From an uncultured Actinomyces sp. (GTDB taxonomy: Bacteria; Actinomycetota; Actinomycetes; Actinomycetales; Actinomycetaceae): a DNA stretch of 12,862 bases. A program made the position numbers and the translations under genes. Position 1 is the stretch's first letter. Each line of letters opens with the position of its first letter. Below the pieces are notes generated by a model that worked only from the letters and a program-made list of their open reading frames with translations, made no database searches and was not told the origin of the DNA. Of the stretch, positions 7,135 to 12,862 are shown piece by piece. The DNA lies in assembly GCA_937926415.1 (NCBI GenBank), contig CALBAF010000241.1, positions 1 through 12,862 on the forward strand, given 5' to 3'.

Positions 7135-7311
7135 TCACTGGCCGCCCTTCTGGACGAAGCCCTGGACAAAGGCCTCGGCGTTGGTTTCGAGAACGGAGTC
7201 GATCTCGTCGAGGAGAGAGTCGATCGAGGAGGTGCGGGCCTGAACCTGGCCGCCGGCCTCAAGCGCGTCGTCGATGGGGCTCGCTCCGCCGGCGAAAATC
7301 TGATTCGACAT
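7135..7311 (-). CDS. pup: Prokaryotic ubiquitin-like protein Pup
   Basis: Pup is the small disordered modifier joined to lysines of target proteins. Reading from the ATG at 7309-7311 gives 58 residues, starting MSNQIFAGGASPIDD. The conserved helix-forming core LLDEIDSVLETNAEAF (33-48) binds the Mpa coiled coil, and the protein ends FVQKGGQ. The terminal Gln58 means it must be deamidated to Glu by Dop before ligation. It is shorter than the 64-residue M. tuberculosis form and lacks that protein's Gly/Asp-rich N-terminal run. Lys55 is the only lysine, so Pup chains could form only at that site. It sits 26 nt after dop and 1 nt before pafA. A purine-rich stretch with GAAG stands 8 nt upstream of the start. 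Confidence 0.97.
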   Translation of the reverse strand: MSNQIFAGGASPIDDALEAGGQVQARTSSIDSLLDEIDSVLETNAEAFVQGFVQKGGQ

Positions 7312-7337
7312 AATTCGTACTTCTTTCTTGTGTCGTT

Positions 7338-8858
7338 TTATCGAGTGGACGTATCGCGTGCGTCGGGAAGCGGGAATCGGACGAGGTCCCCCTCCCCCGG
7401 GTCAAAGACGAGCGAGGACCATGACGCCTTCACGAGGTCGGGGCGATTGCCCACCGCCCATCCGCGCACGTGGGCGCGAGTGTTCGTGGGCGCCACATCT
7501 GCGGCGCGCTCGACCTCTTCATCGGTCACGAGGCGGCGCACCATACCCGCCTTCGCCAACCGATAGACGAGGCCATGGCTGGGACGCAGGTCCGCCCACT
7601 GCAGGTCGATGGCCGCCAGTCGAGGATCGGTCCACTCGAGGCCGGCGCGTTCCTTCTGACGCTTGACGAGCTGGTACTTACCCACCCATTCGACCTCGGT
7701 GGCGACCGAGAAGAGATCGGCGCGCATGCGGTCCAGAACAGACTGCCACAGAGTGAGGATCTCCCGGTCGGCGTCCGTGGGGGTCGTTCCCGTTTCCTCG
7801 AAGGTGTCGAGAACCAGATCCAGATAGATCTGCTGGAGTTCAGCCGCGGTGTAGGCGCCGCCCGCCGTCGTCACCTTGTAGTCGAGGTCGGGATGATGCG
7901 AGACATTCCAGGTCTCCTGCACCGGATCGTCCATGACGATGGAATCCCAGCGCAGGTCGGTGCCCTGTTCGATCGCCCACAGGACGAGCGACGTGGTACC
8001 GAAACGCAGGAAGGCGGACACATCGAACATGTTGCCGTCGCCGCCGATGACGTGGAGGCGACGGAACTGAGCCGGATTCGCATGCGGCTCGTCGCGAGTG
8101 TTGATGATCGGTCGGTTGAACGTCGTCTCGAGTCCGACCTCGTTTTCGACGAAGTCGGCACGCTGGGACATCTGGAAGCCCGCAACCTCGCTCTTCTGCC
8201 CGCGTCCTACGCGGCCTGCACCGCAGATGACGGGACGCGTCACCATGAAAGGCGTCAGCCCCCGAACGATCGCATCGAGGTCGGTGATGCGAGGCATCTG
8301 GTAGTTCTCGTGGGTGCCGTACGCAGCACCCTTGCCGTCGGTATTGTTCTTGACCAGAACGATGGGCTCCTCGCCCTGTTCGTCCAGGCGCGCCATGACG
8401 CGCTGGGCGATCACCTCACCGGCGCGGTCCCATAGCAAAGCGTCGCGGGCGCCGAGGGTCTCGGGGGCCGAGTACTCGGGGTGCGCATGATCGACGTACA
8501 GACGTGCGCCGTTCGTCAGGACGGCAGTAGTCGCGGCGGGAAGAGCCAGCTCCTCGGGGGTCGGCCGGGCCACGCGCTCGGATCCGCCGGACGGAGCAAG
8601 ATGGTAGGGATCGTCGGTCAGGAGCGACGGATCGGCAGCCGCACGCGACATGCGCATACCACGCAGATCGTTAAGCGGATCCTCCCCCGTGTAGTCCCAG
8701 CGCACGACACCCGCACCCTCGGTGGGCGTGCCCGCGCGGCTGATCTCACCGTACGTGGTGACCACTTTCGTTGACAACGCAATCGGGTTCGCCCACGCGT
8801 CCCCGGGACGGTAGACGCCGTACTCGGTCTCCGTGCCAATAATGCGTTCGCTACTCAT
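7338..8858 (-). CDS. dop: Pup deamidase/depupylase Dop
   Basis: Dop deamidates the C-terminal Gln of Pup and also removes Pup from modified proteins. It is a paralogue of PafA. The 506-residue length matches the M. tuberculosis enzyme (about 505). Motifs: IIGTETEYGVY (6-16) with metal-binding glutamates, and the Dop-specific insertion at about 40-95, absent from PafA. NGARLYVDHAHPEYS follows, with the catalytic Asp123. Further on come VLVKNNTDGKGAAYGTHENYQ, FNRPIINTRDEPHA and RRLHVIGGDGNM. All core residues are intact. The ATG overlaps the mpa stop by 4 nt (ATGA), and pup starts 26 nt downstream. Since Pup here ends in Gln, Dop should be essential to the pathway. Confidence 0.97.
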   Translation of the reverse strand: MSSERIIGTETEYGVYRPGDAWANPIALSTKVVTTYGEISRAGTPTEGAGVVRWDYTGEDPLNDLRGMRMSRAAADPSLLTDDPYHLAPSGGSERVARPTPEELALPAATTAVLTNGARLYVDHAHPEYSAPETLGARDALLWDRAGEVIAQRVMARLDEQGEEPIVLVKNNTDGKGAAYGTHENYQMPRITDLDAIVRGLTPFMVTRPVICGAGRVGRGQKSEVAGFQMSQRADFVENEVGLETTFNRPIINTRDEPHANPAQFRRLHVIGGDGNMFDVSAFLRFGTTSLVLWAIEQGTDLRWDSIVMDDPVQETWNVSHHPDLDYKVTTAGGAYTAAELQQIYLDLVLDTFEETGTTPTDADREILTLWQSVLDRMRADLFSVATEVEWVGKYQLVKRQKERAGLEWTDPRLAAIDLQWADLRPSHGLVYRLAKAGMVRRLVTDEEVERAADVAPTNTRAHVRGWAVGNRPDLVKASWSSLVFDPGEGDLVRFPLPDARDTSTR

Positions 8859-10399
8859 TTCACCGTTCCAATCGGCTTCACACTGACGATTTCAGGGGCC
8901 AGCCCGCTGGTGCGAGCCCAATCCTCCGGCGAGGAGGTCGCCGCAAGCTCGAGCGACTCGCTCATCTCCTCGTGGACACCGCGCAACAGGTGATCCATGC
9001 TCAGGCCCGAGGAAGCGCCCGTGAGCGCATCCTTGATCGCGTACTTCTTCGCCCGTTCGATGATACCGGCGATGAGTGCGCCGGAAACCAGGTCGGACAG
9101 GTAAATGCGCTTATGATCGCCATTGACGAGGGTTGCCAGGAAGAGCACAGTCGTCTCATTGCGGGCGTAGAGCGCGTCGATAGCGCGCTGACTCATCCCG
9201 GCCACGGCCTCGTGAACACCGCCGAAACGCTCGATCTCCGAGGTGTGAATCGGCACCTGGGGCGTCAGATACTTCGAGAAAATATCGAGGGCGCCGGCGC
9301 GATCAGGGCGATCCACACGGATGCGCACGTCGAGGCGGCCCGGCCGCAAGACAGCCGGATCGATCATGTCCGCGCGGTTGGATGCGCCAATGATCACGAC
9401 GTTGTCGAGCGACTCGACACCGTCCATCTCGGCGAGCAGCTGCGGAACGATCATCGTTTCGACATCTGAGGACACACCCGTGCCACGCGTACGGAACAGG
9501 GCCTCCATCTCGTCGAAGAAGATCACGACGGGAGTATCACCGGCTGCGAGGGTACGTGCGCGCGCGAAAATCGCGCGGATCTGACGCTCCGTTTCGCCAA
9601 CAAACTTGTTGAGCAGTTCCGGTCCTTTGATGGACAGGAAGAAAGTCGAGGCACCCCCACGCTTCGACAGCGAGTTGGCGACGGCCTTCGCGATGAGAGT
9701 CTTGCCCGATCCCGGAGGGCCGTACAAGAGAATGCCCTTGGGCGGCCGCAGGCCAAACTGGCGATACAGCTCGGGATGGTTGAAAGGCATCTCGATCGAG
9801 TCACGTACCTGCGCGATCTGATCGTCGAGGCCACCGATGTCCTCATAGGTGACGTCGGGGACCTCGGGCGTGAGAAGCTGCTCGACGTCTTCGCGAACGA
9901 TCCGTTCGAAGGCGATGCCAGCGCGAGCGTCGACCACGAGTGAATCGCCGGGGCGCAGGTTACCGTGGCGCAGCGGACCGGCCAACTCAAGGAGCGTCTC
10001 CGCGCCTCCTTCCGTCGCGACGAGCACGCGGTCGGCGCCCACCAACTCGAGAACGGACACGACCTGCCCGCTGCGCGGGAAGTCGTCCACGGCCACGGCG
10101 ATCATCGTGTCGTCGAGGCGTACCCACTGCCCGTACGACAGGTCGGTGACGTCGAGCTTGGGAGTGACGGCGACGCGCATGCGCTTGCCGCCCGTCACGA
10201 CCTCGATCTGACGCGATGCGGGAAACGCGCGCACAAAAGTCGCCAGAGTCTGCGGAGGGCGCGACACGTCGGCCAGCTCCCCCTGCAGTCGAATCAACTC
10301 GGTGCGCGCGGTCGTCAGCGCGGTGGTGAGTCGGCCGTTCTTCTCCTCCAGCGAGATCAGGCGTCGCTCGAGAGCCTGACGGTTTTCAGTCTCACTCAT
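8855..10399 (-). CDS. mpa: Pup-dependent AAA ATPase Mpa/ARC, without proteasome-docking tail
   Basis: A hexameric ATPase that recognises Pup on substrates and unfolds them. The 514-residue product has an N-terminal coiled coil (about 3-45) for Pup, two OB domains (about 48-175) and one AAA domain. AAA motifs: Walker A GPPGSGKT (227-234), pore loop KFVGE (265-269), Walker B VVIFFDE (291-297), and [18 protein letters not shown] (338-355) with the arginine fingers. M. tuberculosis Mpa continues past the shared DDWAR region and ends in Gln-Tyr-Leu, used to open the 20S gate. This protein ends KPIGTVK soon after PEDWAR (491-496) and has no such tail. I choose the ATG at 10397-10399 (MSETENRQ), which overlaps the trmI stop by 8 nt; an upstream ATG at 10456 would add 19 basic residues of no family character. 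Also called arc. Confidence 0.96.
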   Translation of the reverse strand: MSETENRQALERRLISLEEKNGRLTTALTTARTELIRLQGELADVSRPPQTLATFVRAFPASRQIEVVTGGKRMRVAVTPKLDVTDLSYGQWVRLDDTMIAVAVDDFPRSGQVVSVLELVGADRVLVATEGGAETLLELAGPLRHGNLRPGDSLVVDARAGIAFERIVREDVEQLLTPEVPDVTYEDIGGLDDQIAQVRDSIEMPFNHPELYRQFGLRPPKGILLYGPPGSGKTLIAKAVANSLSKRGGASTFFLSIKGPELLNKFVGETERQIRAIFARARTLAAGDTPVVIFFDEMEALFRTRGTGVSSDVETMIVPQLLAEMDGVESLDNVVIIGASNRADMIDPAVLRPGRLDVRIRVDRPDRAGALDIFSKYLTPQVPIHTSEIERFGGVHEAVAGMSQRAIDALYARNETTVLFLATLVNGDHKRIYLSDLVSGALIAGIIERAKKYAIKDALTGASSGLSMDHLLRGVHEEMSESLELAATSSPEDWARTSGLAPEIVSVKPIGTVK

Positions 10400-11441
10400 C
10401 GATCTGAGCCTCGCGGCCTTCCGACGCCCAGGTATCCGCCTGCGCGACGACGTCACGGCGCACCTTGCGCACCTTCTTCTCGGAGTTCACGCGCTGGCCG
10501 ACCTTTTCGAGAGACCAGTCCTGCTCTTCGTCCCAGGCTCCACCCTGACCTTCGGCAGCCTTGGCCGGACGCGTCGAACGCTCCTGCGGGGTAACGCCGG
10601 GGGCGAGGAGACGCGTGACCACCAGGAAACCGGTGTGAGCCACCATCCGGTGCTCGGGGCGTACTGCCAGGCCGTCAAGGTGCCACTCGCGGCGCATGTC
10701 CTCCCACGCGATCGGATCGGTGAAGCGCTCGGAGGCGCGCAGGTCCTCGACGAGGCGTGACATCTGGGTGACGGTTGCGACGTAGCACACGAGCACACCG
10801 CCCGGAATCAACGCATGGGTGATCGCCTCGATGTTCTCCCAGGGAGCAAGCATGTCGAGGACGACGCGGTCGACGCTGCCTTCCTCGGCTGCCCACAGCA
10901 CCTCATCGACGTCGCCGACGCGCAGGTCCCACGCCGGGTGTCGCCGACCGAACCACAGGTCAACGTTGGCAGCGGCAATGTCGGCGAAATCCTGGCGGCG
11001 TTCGACGGAGATGAGACGGCCCTGTGGGCCGACCGCATCGAGGAGAGCCATCGACAGCGCACCCGAACCTGCGCCGGCCTCGACGACTGTCGCGCCGGGG
11101 AAGATGTCACCCATGTGGGTGATGACGCCAGCATCTTTGGGGTACACGACGGCGGCGCCGCGGGGCATCGACATGACGTAGTCGACCTGGAGAGGACGCA
11201 GAACCTGGAACTGTCGGCCCTCCTCCGTGACGATGACCTGGCCGTCGGGGCGGCCGATGACGTCGTTGTGGTTGAATCCGCCGCGGTTGGACTGGAAGCG
11301 ACCGCCTTTAACCAGGATCACCTGGTGGAATCGTCCCTTGGGGTCGCGAACCTGAACGCGGTCGCCCTCGGAGAGGGGGCCTCGGCGGGTGGGCTGGCCA
11401 AAATTGGTGGCCTCTACGGGTGTATTACGCTGAATAGACAT
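10392..11441 (-). CDS. trmI: tRNA (adenine-58-N1)-methyltransferase TrmI
   Basis: A SAM-dependent enzyme that makes m1A58 (and often A57) in the T-loop of tRNAs. It is a homologue of M. tuberculosis Rv2118c, also beside the Pup genes. The product has 349 residues from the ATG at 11439-11441. It has an N-terminal beta domain (about 20-90) and a Rossmann methyltransferase domain. SAM motif I is VVEAGAGSGALS (119-130), LDMLAPWE (195-202) is the motif IV region, and MVAHTGFLVVTR is at 266-277. LRPLQVDYVMSMPRG (81-95) is highly characteristic. Compared with the roughly 280-residue homologue there are about 16 extra N-terminal residues and a 65-residue charged C-terminal tail containing EKKVRKVRRD. 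The extended reading from 11537 runs through the promoter region and lacks support. It leads the minus-strand gene series. Confidence 0.94.
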   Translation of the reverse strand: MSIQRNTPVEATNFGQPTRRGPLSEGDRVQVRDPKGRFHQVILVKGGRFQSNRGGFNHNDVIGRPDGQVIVTEEGRQFQVLRPLQVDYVMSMPRGAAVVYPKDAGVITHMGDIFPGATVVEAGAGSGALSMALLDAVGPQGRLISVERRQDFADIAAANVDLWFGRRHPAWDLRVGDVDEVLWAAEEGSVDRVVLDMLAPWENIEAITHALIPGGVLVCYVATVTQMSRLVEDLRASERFTDPIAWEDMRREWHLDGLAVRPEHRMVAHTGFLVVTRLLAPGVTPQERSTRPAKAAEGQGGAWDEEQDWSLEKVGQRVNSEKKVRKVRRDVVAQADTWASEGREAQIDE

Positions 11442-11448
11442 TACGTAA

Positions 11449-11454
11449 ATGATA
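11449..11454 (-). promoter_or_regulatory. Candidate -10 element for the trmI-mpa-dop-pup-pafA series
   Basis: On the minus strand TATCAT ends 7 nt before the trmI ATG, which would place the transcript start at or near the start codon (leaderless). The spacer contains the palindrome TTACGTAA (11441-11448). No good -35 is visible at 17-18 nt. Inferred from sequence only. Confidence 0.4.
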
Positions 11455-11507
11455 CCGCTTGCTCCCAGCTGCGCCCACGGCAGGACACAGATGAGCTCGC
11501 AAGGGGT

Positions 11508-11513
11508 TAGCGT
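11508..11513 (+). promoter_or_regulatory. Candidate -10 element of the RecB-like nuclease gene
   Basis: TAGCGT ends 7 nt before the ATG at 11521, as in TAGCGTGGTATTCATG. The spacing fits transcription beginning at the ATG itself. The only Shine-Dalgarno-like stretch, AAGGGG at 11501-11506, is 14 nt from the ATG, too far to be used well. This supports the chosen start but is an inference. Confidence 0.45.
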
Positions 11514-11520
11514 GGTATTC

Positions 11521-12375
11521 ATGACAGACCTGATCACCCCTTCGGCGAACGAGCGTACGTGGGAGCCAGCTCTCTCCGCGTCGCGAGCAAAGGAATACGA
11601 ACGCTGCCCGCTGCAGTACCGCCTCCACGTGCTCGATGGTTACCGTGAACCTGAAACCCGCGCGAAGGCGCTGGGCACGATCGTCCACGCGGTGCTGGAA
11701 GCTCTCTTTGCGCGTCCCCCGCAGGAGCGAACGCCCGAGGCCGCACGCTCGCAGGTCGCTGCGCAATACGAGGCCTTGGCCTCGAAAAACCCGGAGGTCG
11801 CAGCGTTGTTCACTGACGACGCGGACCGTGACGCGTGGCTTGATGAGGCACGCGCAGTCATCGACGGCTACTTCGCGATCGAGCAGCCTCAGTGGATTGC
11901 CCCCGCAGCGCTCGAGCAGCGCGTGACGACGACGACCTCGGGTGGCGTGCGACTCCTCGGCTTCATTGACCGTGTTGACCGCGCGCCCGACGGGCGCCTA
12001 CGGGTCGTCGATTACAAGACCGGAAAGGCGCCCGGCCCCCGCTATGTCGACGAGGCGCTGTACCAGATGCGCTTCTACGCGCTCCTCCTGGCACGCACGC
12101 AGGTGTTGCCCTCGCGTATGCAGCTTGTGTACCTCAAGGCCGGGCAAGTTATCACATTCGATCCTGAGCCCGGCGATATCGAGAACTTTGAGCGCCACAT
12201 TGACCAACTCTGGGACGCGATCTCTCACGACATCGAGAATGACTCGTTCACGCCGCGTAAGAATCCGCTGTGCAATTGGTGTGGAGTGCGAACGCTCTGC
12301 CCGCTCTTCGGTGGGACGACTCCCCCGCTCCCCGAGCAACACGCACGGTGGCTGGCACGGACTCGGCTAGGCTAG
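11521..12375 (+). CDS. RecB/Cas4-like PD-(D/E)XK nuclease with Fe-S cysteines
   Basis: A 284-residue stand-alone nuclease of the RecB family exonuclease type, homologous to the gene beside trmI in mycobacteria. Visible elements: SASRAKEYERCPLQYRL (19-35) with the first cluster cysteine Cys29, and GTIVHAVLEALF (52-63) with His56. The catalytic core is GFIDRVD with Asp150, then VVDYKTGK with Asp164 and Lys166, and Gln182 in YQMRFYAL. The C-terminal CNWCGVRTLC supplies Cys251, Cys254 and Cys260. The 1+3 cysteine arrangement matches the 4Fe-4S cluster of AddB and Cas4. No helicase domain is present. Its substrate is unknown; DNA repair or end processing is likely. The start at ATG 11521 begins near the conserved region; in-frame ATGs at 11449 and 11491 would add 24 or 10 unsupported residues. 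It is transcribed away from trmI. Confidence 0.88.
   Translation: MTDLITPSANERTWEPALSASRAKEYERCPLQYRLHVLDGYREPETRAKALGTIVHAVLEALFARPPQERTPEAARSQVAAQYEALASKNPEVAALFTDDADRDAWLDEARAVIDGYFAIEQPQWIAPAALEQRVTTTTSGGVRLLGFIDRVDRAPDGRLRVVDYKTGKAPGPRYVDEALYQMRFYALLLARTQVLPSRMQLVYLKAGQVITFDPEPGDIENFERHIDQLWDAISHDIENDSFTPRKNPLCNWCGVRTLCPLFGGTTPPLPEQHARWLARTRLG
12368..12373 (+). promoter_or_regulatory. Candidate -10 element of the aldo/keto-reductase-like gene
   Basis: TAGGCT overlaps the end of the nuclease gene (stop TAG at 12373-12375) and ends 6 nt before the ATG at 12380. The arrangement TAGGCTAGACGCATG resembles a leaderless actinobacterial promoter. Coupling to the upstream gene across the 4-nt gap is an equally possible explanation. 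Confidence 0.4.
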
Positions 12376-12379
12376 ACGC

Positions 12380-12862
12380 ATGGACTTGAAGCAATGCGGC
12401 AGCACCGGGCTCTACCTGTCGGCCATCGGCATCGGCACGCTCACGTGGGGACGCGATACCGATGGGCCCGAGGCCCTCGACATGTTGAGGCGTTTCGTCG
12501 ACGCGGGTGGCAACCTTGTGGAGTGCTCCGCGTCCCATGGTGACGGCATGGCGGTCGATATCCTCTCCGAGGCGCTCTCAGCGGTGGGCCGTCACCGCGT
12601 GGCGGTGGCCTGGCGCGGAGGCGTGCGACGCGCGTCAGAAGGCGCATGGGTGAGTGCCGCGGGGCGTGGCGACCTACTGCGTAGCCTCGACGACGCTCTC
12701 GCGCGCCTGGACACGGACTACGTGGATGTGTGGATGGTGGAGCCTCGCCCGGAAGTTCCCCTCGAAGAGACTCTTGAGGCTGCGACCGCCGCCTATCGCT
12801 CCGGTCGTGCGCGCTATGTGGGTCTGTCGCGTGCGACGCACTGGCAGCTCGCCGAGGCCGTG
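12380..12862 (+). CDS. Aldo/keto-reductase-fold protein lacking the catalytic tetrad (partial, 5' part)
   Basis: The first 161 residues are in the window; the gene runs past the right edge. The family frame is clear: MDLKQCGSTGLYLSAIGIGT, TWG (22-24), EALDMLRRFVDAGGN, DYVDVW (113-118), and a later GRARYVGLSRAT. However, where active reductases have Asp-Tyr-Lys-His the sequence shows substitutions. The FDTADVYG position reads VECSASHG, so Asp becomes Glu48 and Tyr becomes His53. The ATK position reads AWR, so Lys becomes Arg79. The QIHWP position reads MVEPR, so His becomes Glu121. The alignment around the first two sites is gapless. The reading frame is intact and its codon use is normal, so it is not a decayed gene in this part. 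It may be a non-catalytic member or have another chemistry. It starts 4 nt after the nuclease gene. Confidence 0.85.
   Translation, partial: MDLKQCGSTGLYLSAIGIGTLTWGRDTDGPEALDMLRRFVDAGGNLVECSASHGDGMAVDILSEALSAVGRHRVAVAWRGGVRRASEGAWVSAAGRGDLLRSLDDALARLDTDYVDVWMVEPRPEVPLEETLEAATAAYRSGRARYVGLSRATHWQLAEAV

Noticed and set aside
7134-7262. Longer N-terminus of pafA starting inside pup
   Set aside because: The added 43 residues are Arg/Pro/Ser-rich frame-shifted pup sequence; the GTG at 7133 gives the conserved family start.
7470-8435. 321-codon open frame on the plus strand opposite dop
   Set aside because: It is antisense to a gene with all catalytic motifs; its composition (many His, Arg, Val, Asp) is that of a GC-rich shadow frame and it has no recognisable domain.
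10400-10456. 19-residue extension of Mpa from an upstream ATG
   Set aside because: Very basic sequence overlapping trmI; the ATG at 10399 gives the usual short lead into the coiled coil.
11442-11537. 32-residue N-terminal extension of trmI
   Set aside because: It crosses the divergent promoter region and overlaps the start of the nuclease gene; homologues do not have it.
1-12862. tRNA genes, CRISPR arrays, insertion sequences or integration sites
   Set aside because: I saw no cloverleaf candidate, no regularly spaced repeats, no transposase frame and no terminal inverted repeats; the region looks like core chromosome.

Overview
The window is GC-rich, densely packed bacterial DNA from an actinobacterium. 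The Pup ligase (PafA), Dop, Pup and Mpa/ARC genes are an actinobacterial signature, and the aroC-aroK-aroB-efp-nusB order is the usual one in that phylum. Absence of proteasome core genes, a short Pup and the general gene style make an Actinomyces/Schaalia-like member of the Actinomycetaceae my best guess. That placement rests on family recognition only, not on a search.

Layout. At the left edge (1-51) there may be the last codons of a plus-strand gene, followed by a perfect 19-bp hairpin (66-107) that would end transcription from both sides. From 125 to 11441, twelve genes lie on the minus strand. In transcription order they are trmI (tRNA m1A58 methyltransferase), mpa/arc (AAA ATPase), dop (Pup deamidase/depupylase), pup, pafA (Pup ligase), a membrane-anchored FKBP-like protein, aroC, aroK, aroB, a second degenerate shikimate-kinase-like gene, efp and nusB. 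Eleven junctions are overlaps or gaps of 60 nt or less, and six of them are ATGA-type or TAATG overlaps or a 1-nt gap, so this looks like one long polycistronic unit or a few nested ones. A divergent 79-nt intergenic region (11442-11520) separates it from two plus-strand genes. These are a stand-alone RecB/Cas4-like nuclease with iron-sulfur cysteines and an aldo/keto-reductase-fold protein that runs off the right edge.

How the genes work together. Dop turns the C-terminal Gln of Pup into Glu, PafA attaches Pup to substrate lysines, Dop can remove it, and Mpa unfolds pupylated proteins. The proteasome subunits prcB and prcA, which in Mycobacterium and Streptomyces sit between pup and pafA, are absent: pup and pafA are 1 nt apart. 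Mpa also ends without the Gln-Tyr-Leu tail used to dock the 20S core. The locus therefore looks like a proteasome-independent pupylation system. The second half makes chorismate precursors (3-dehydroquinate synthase, shikimate kinase, chorismate synthase) and supports translation elongation (EF-P) and antitermination (NusB).

Most notable points: the proteasome-less Pup system with a single-lysine Pup; a second shikimate-kinase-like protein that has lost substrate-binding residues and carries an 8-residue tandem duplication; an aldo/keto-reductase homologue in which all four catalytic residues are replaced; an FKBP-like protein with two degenerate domains; and three start codons that each sit 6-7 nt after a -10-like hexamer, as expected for leaderless mRNAs.
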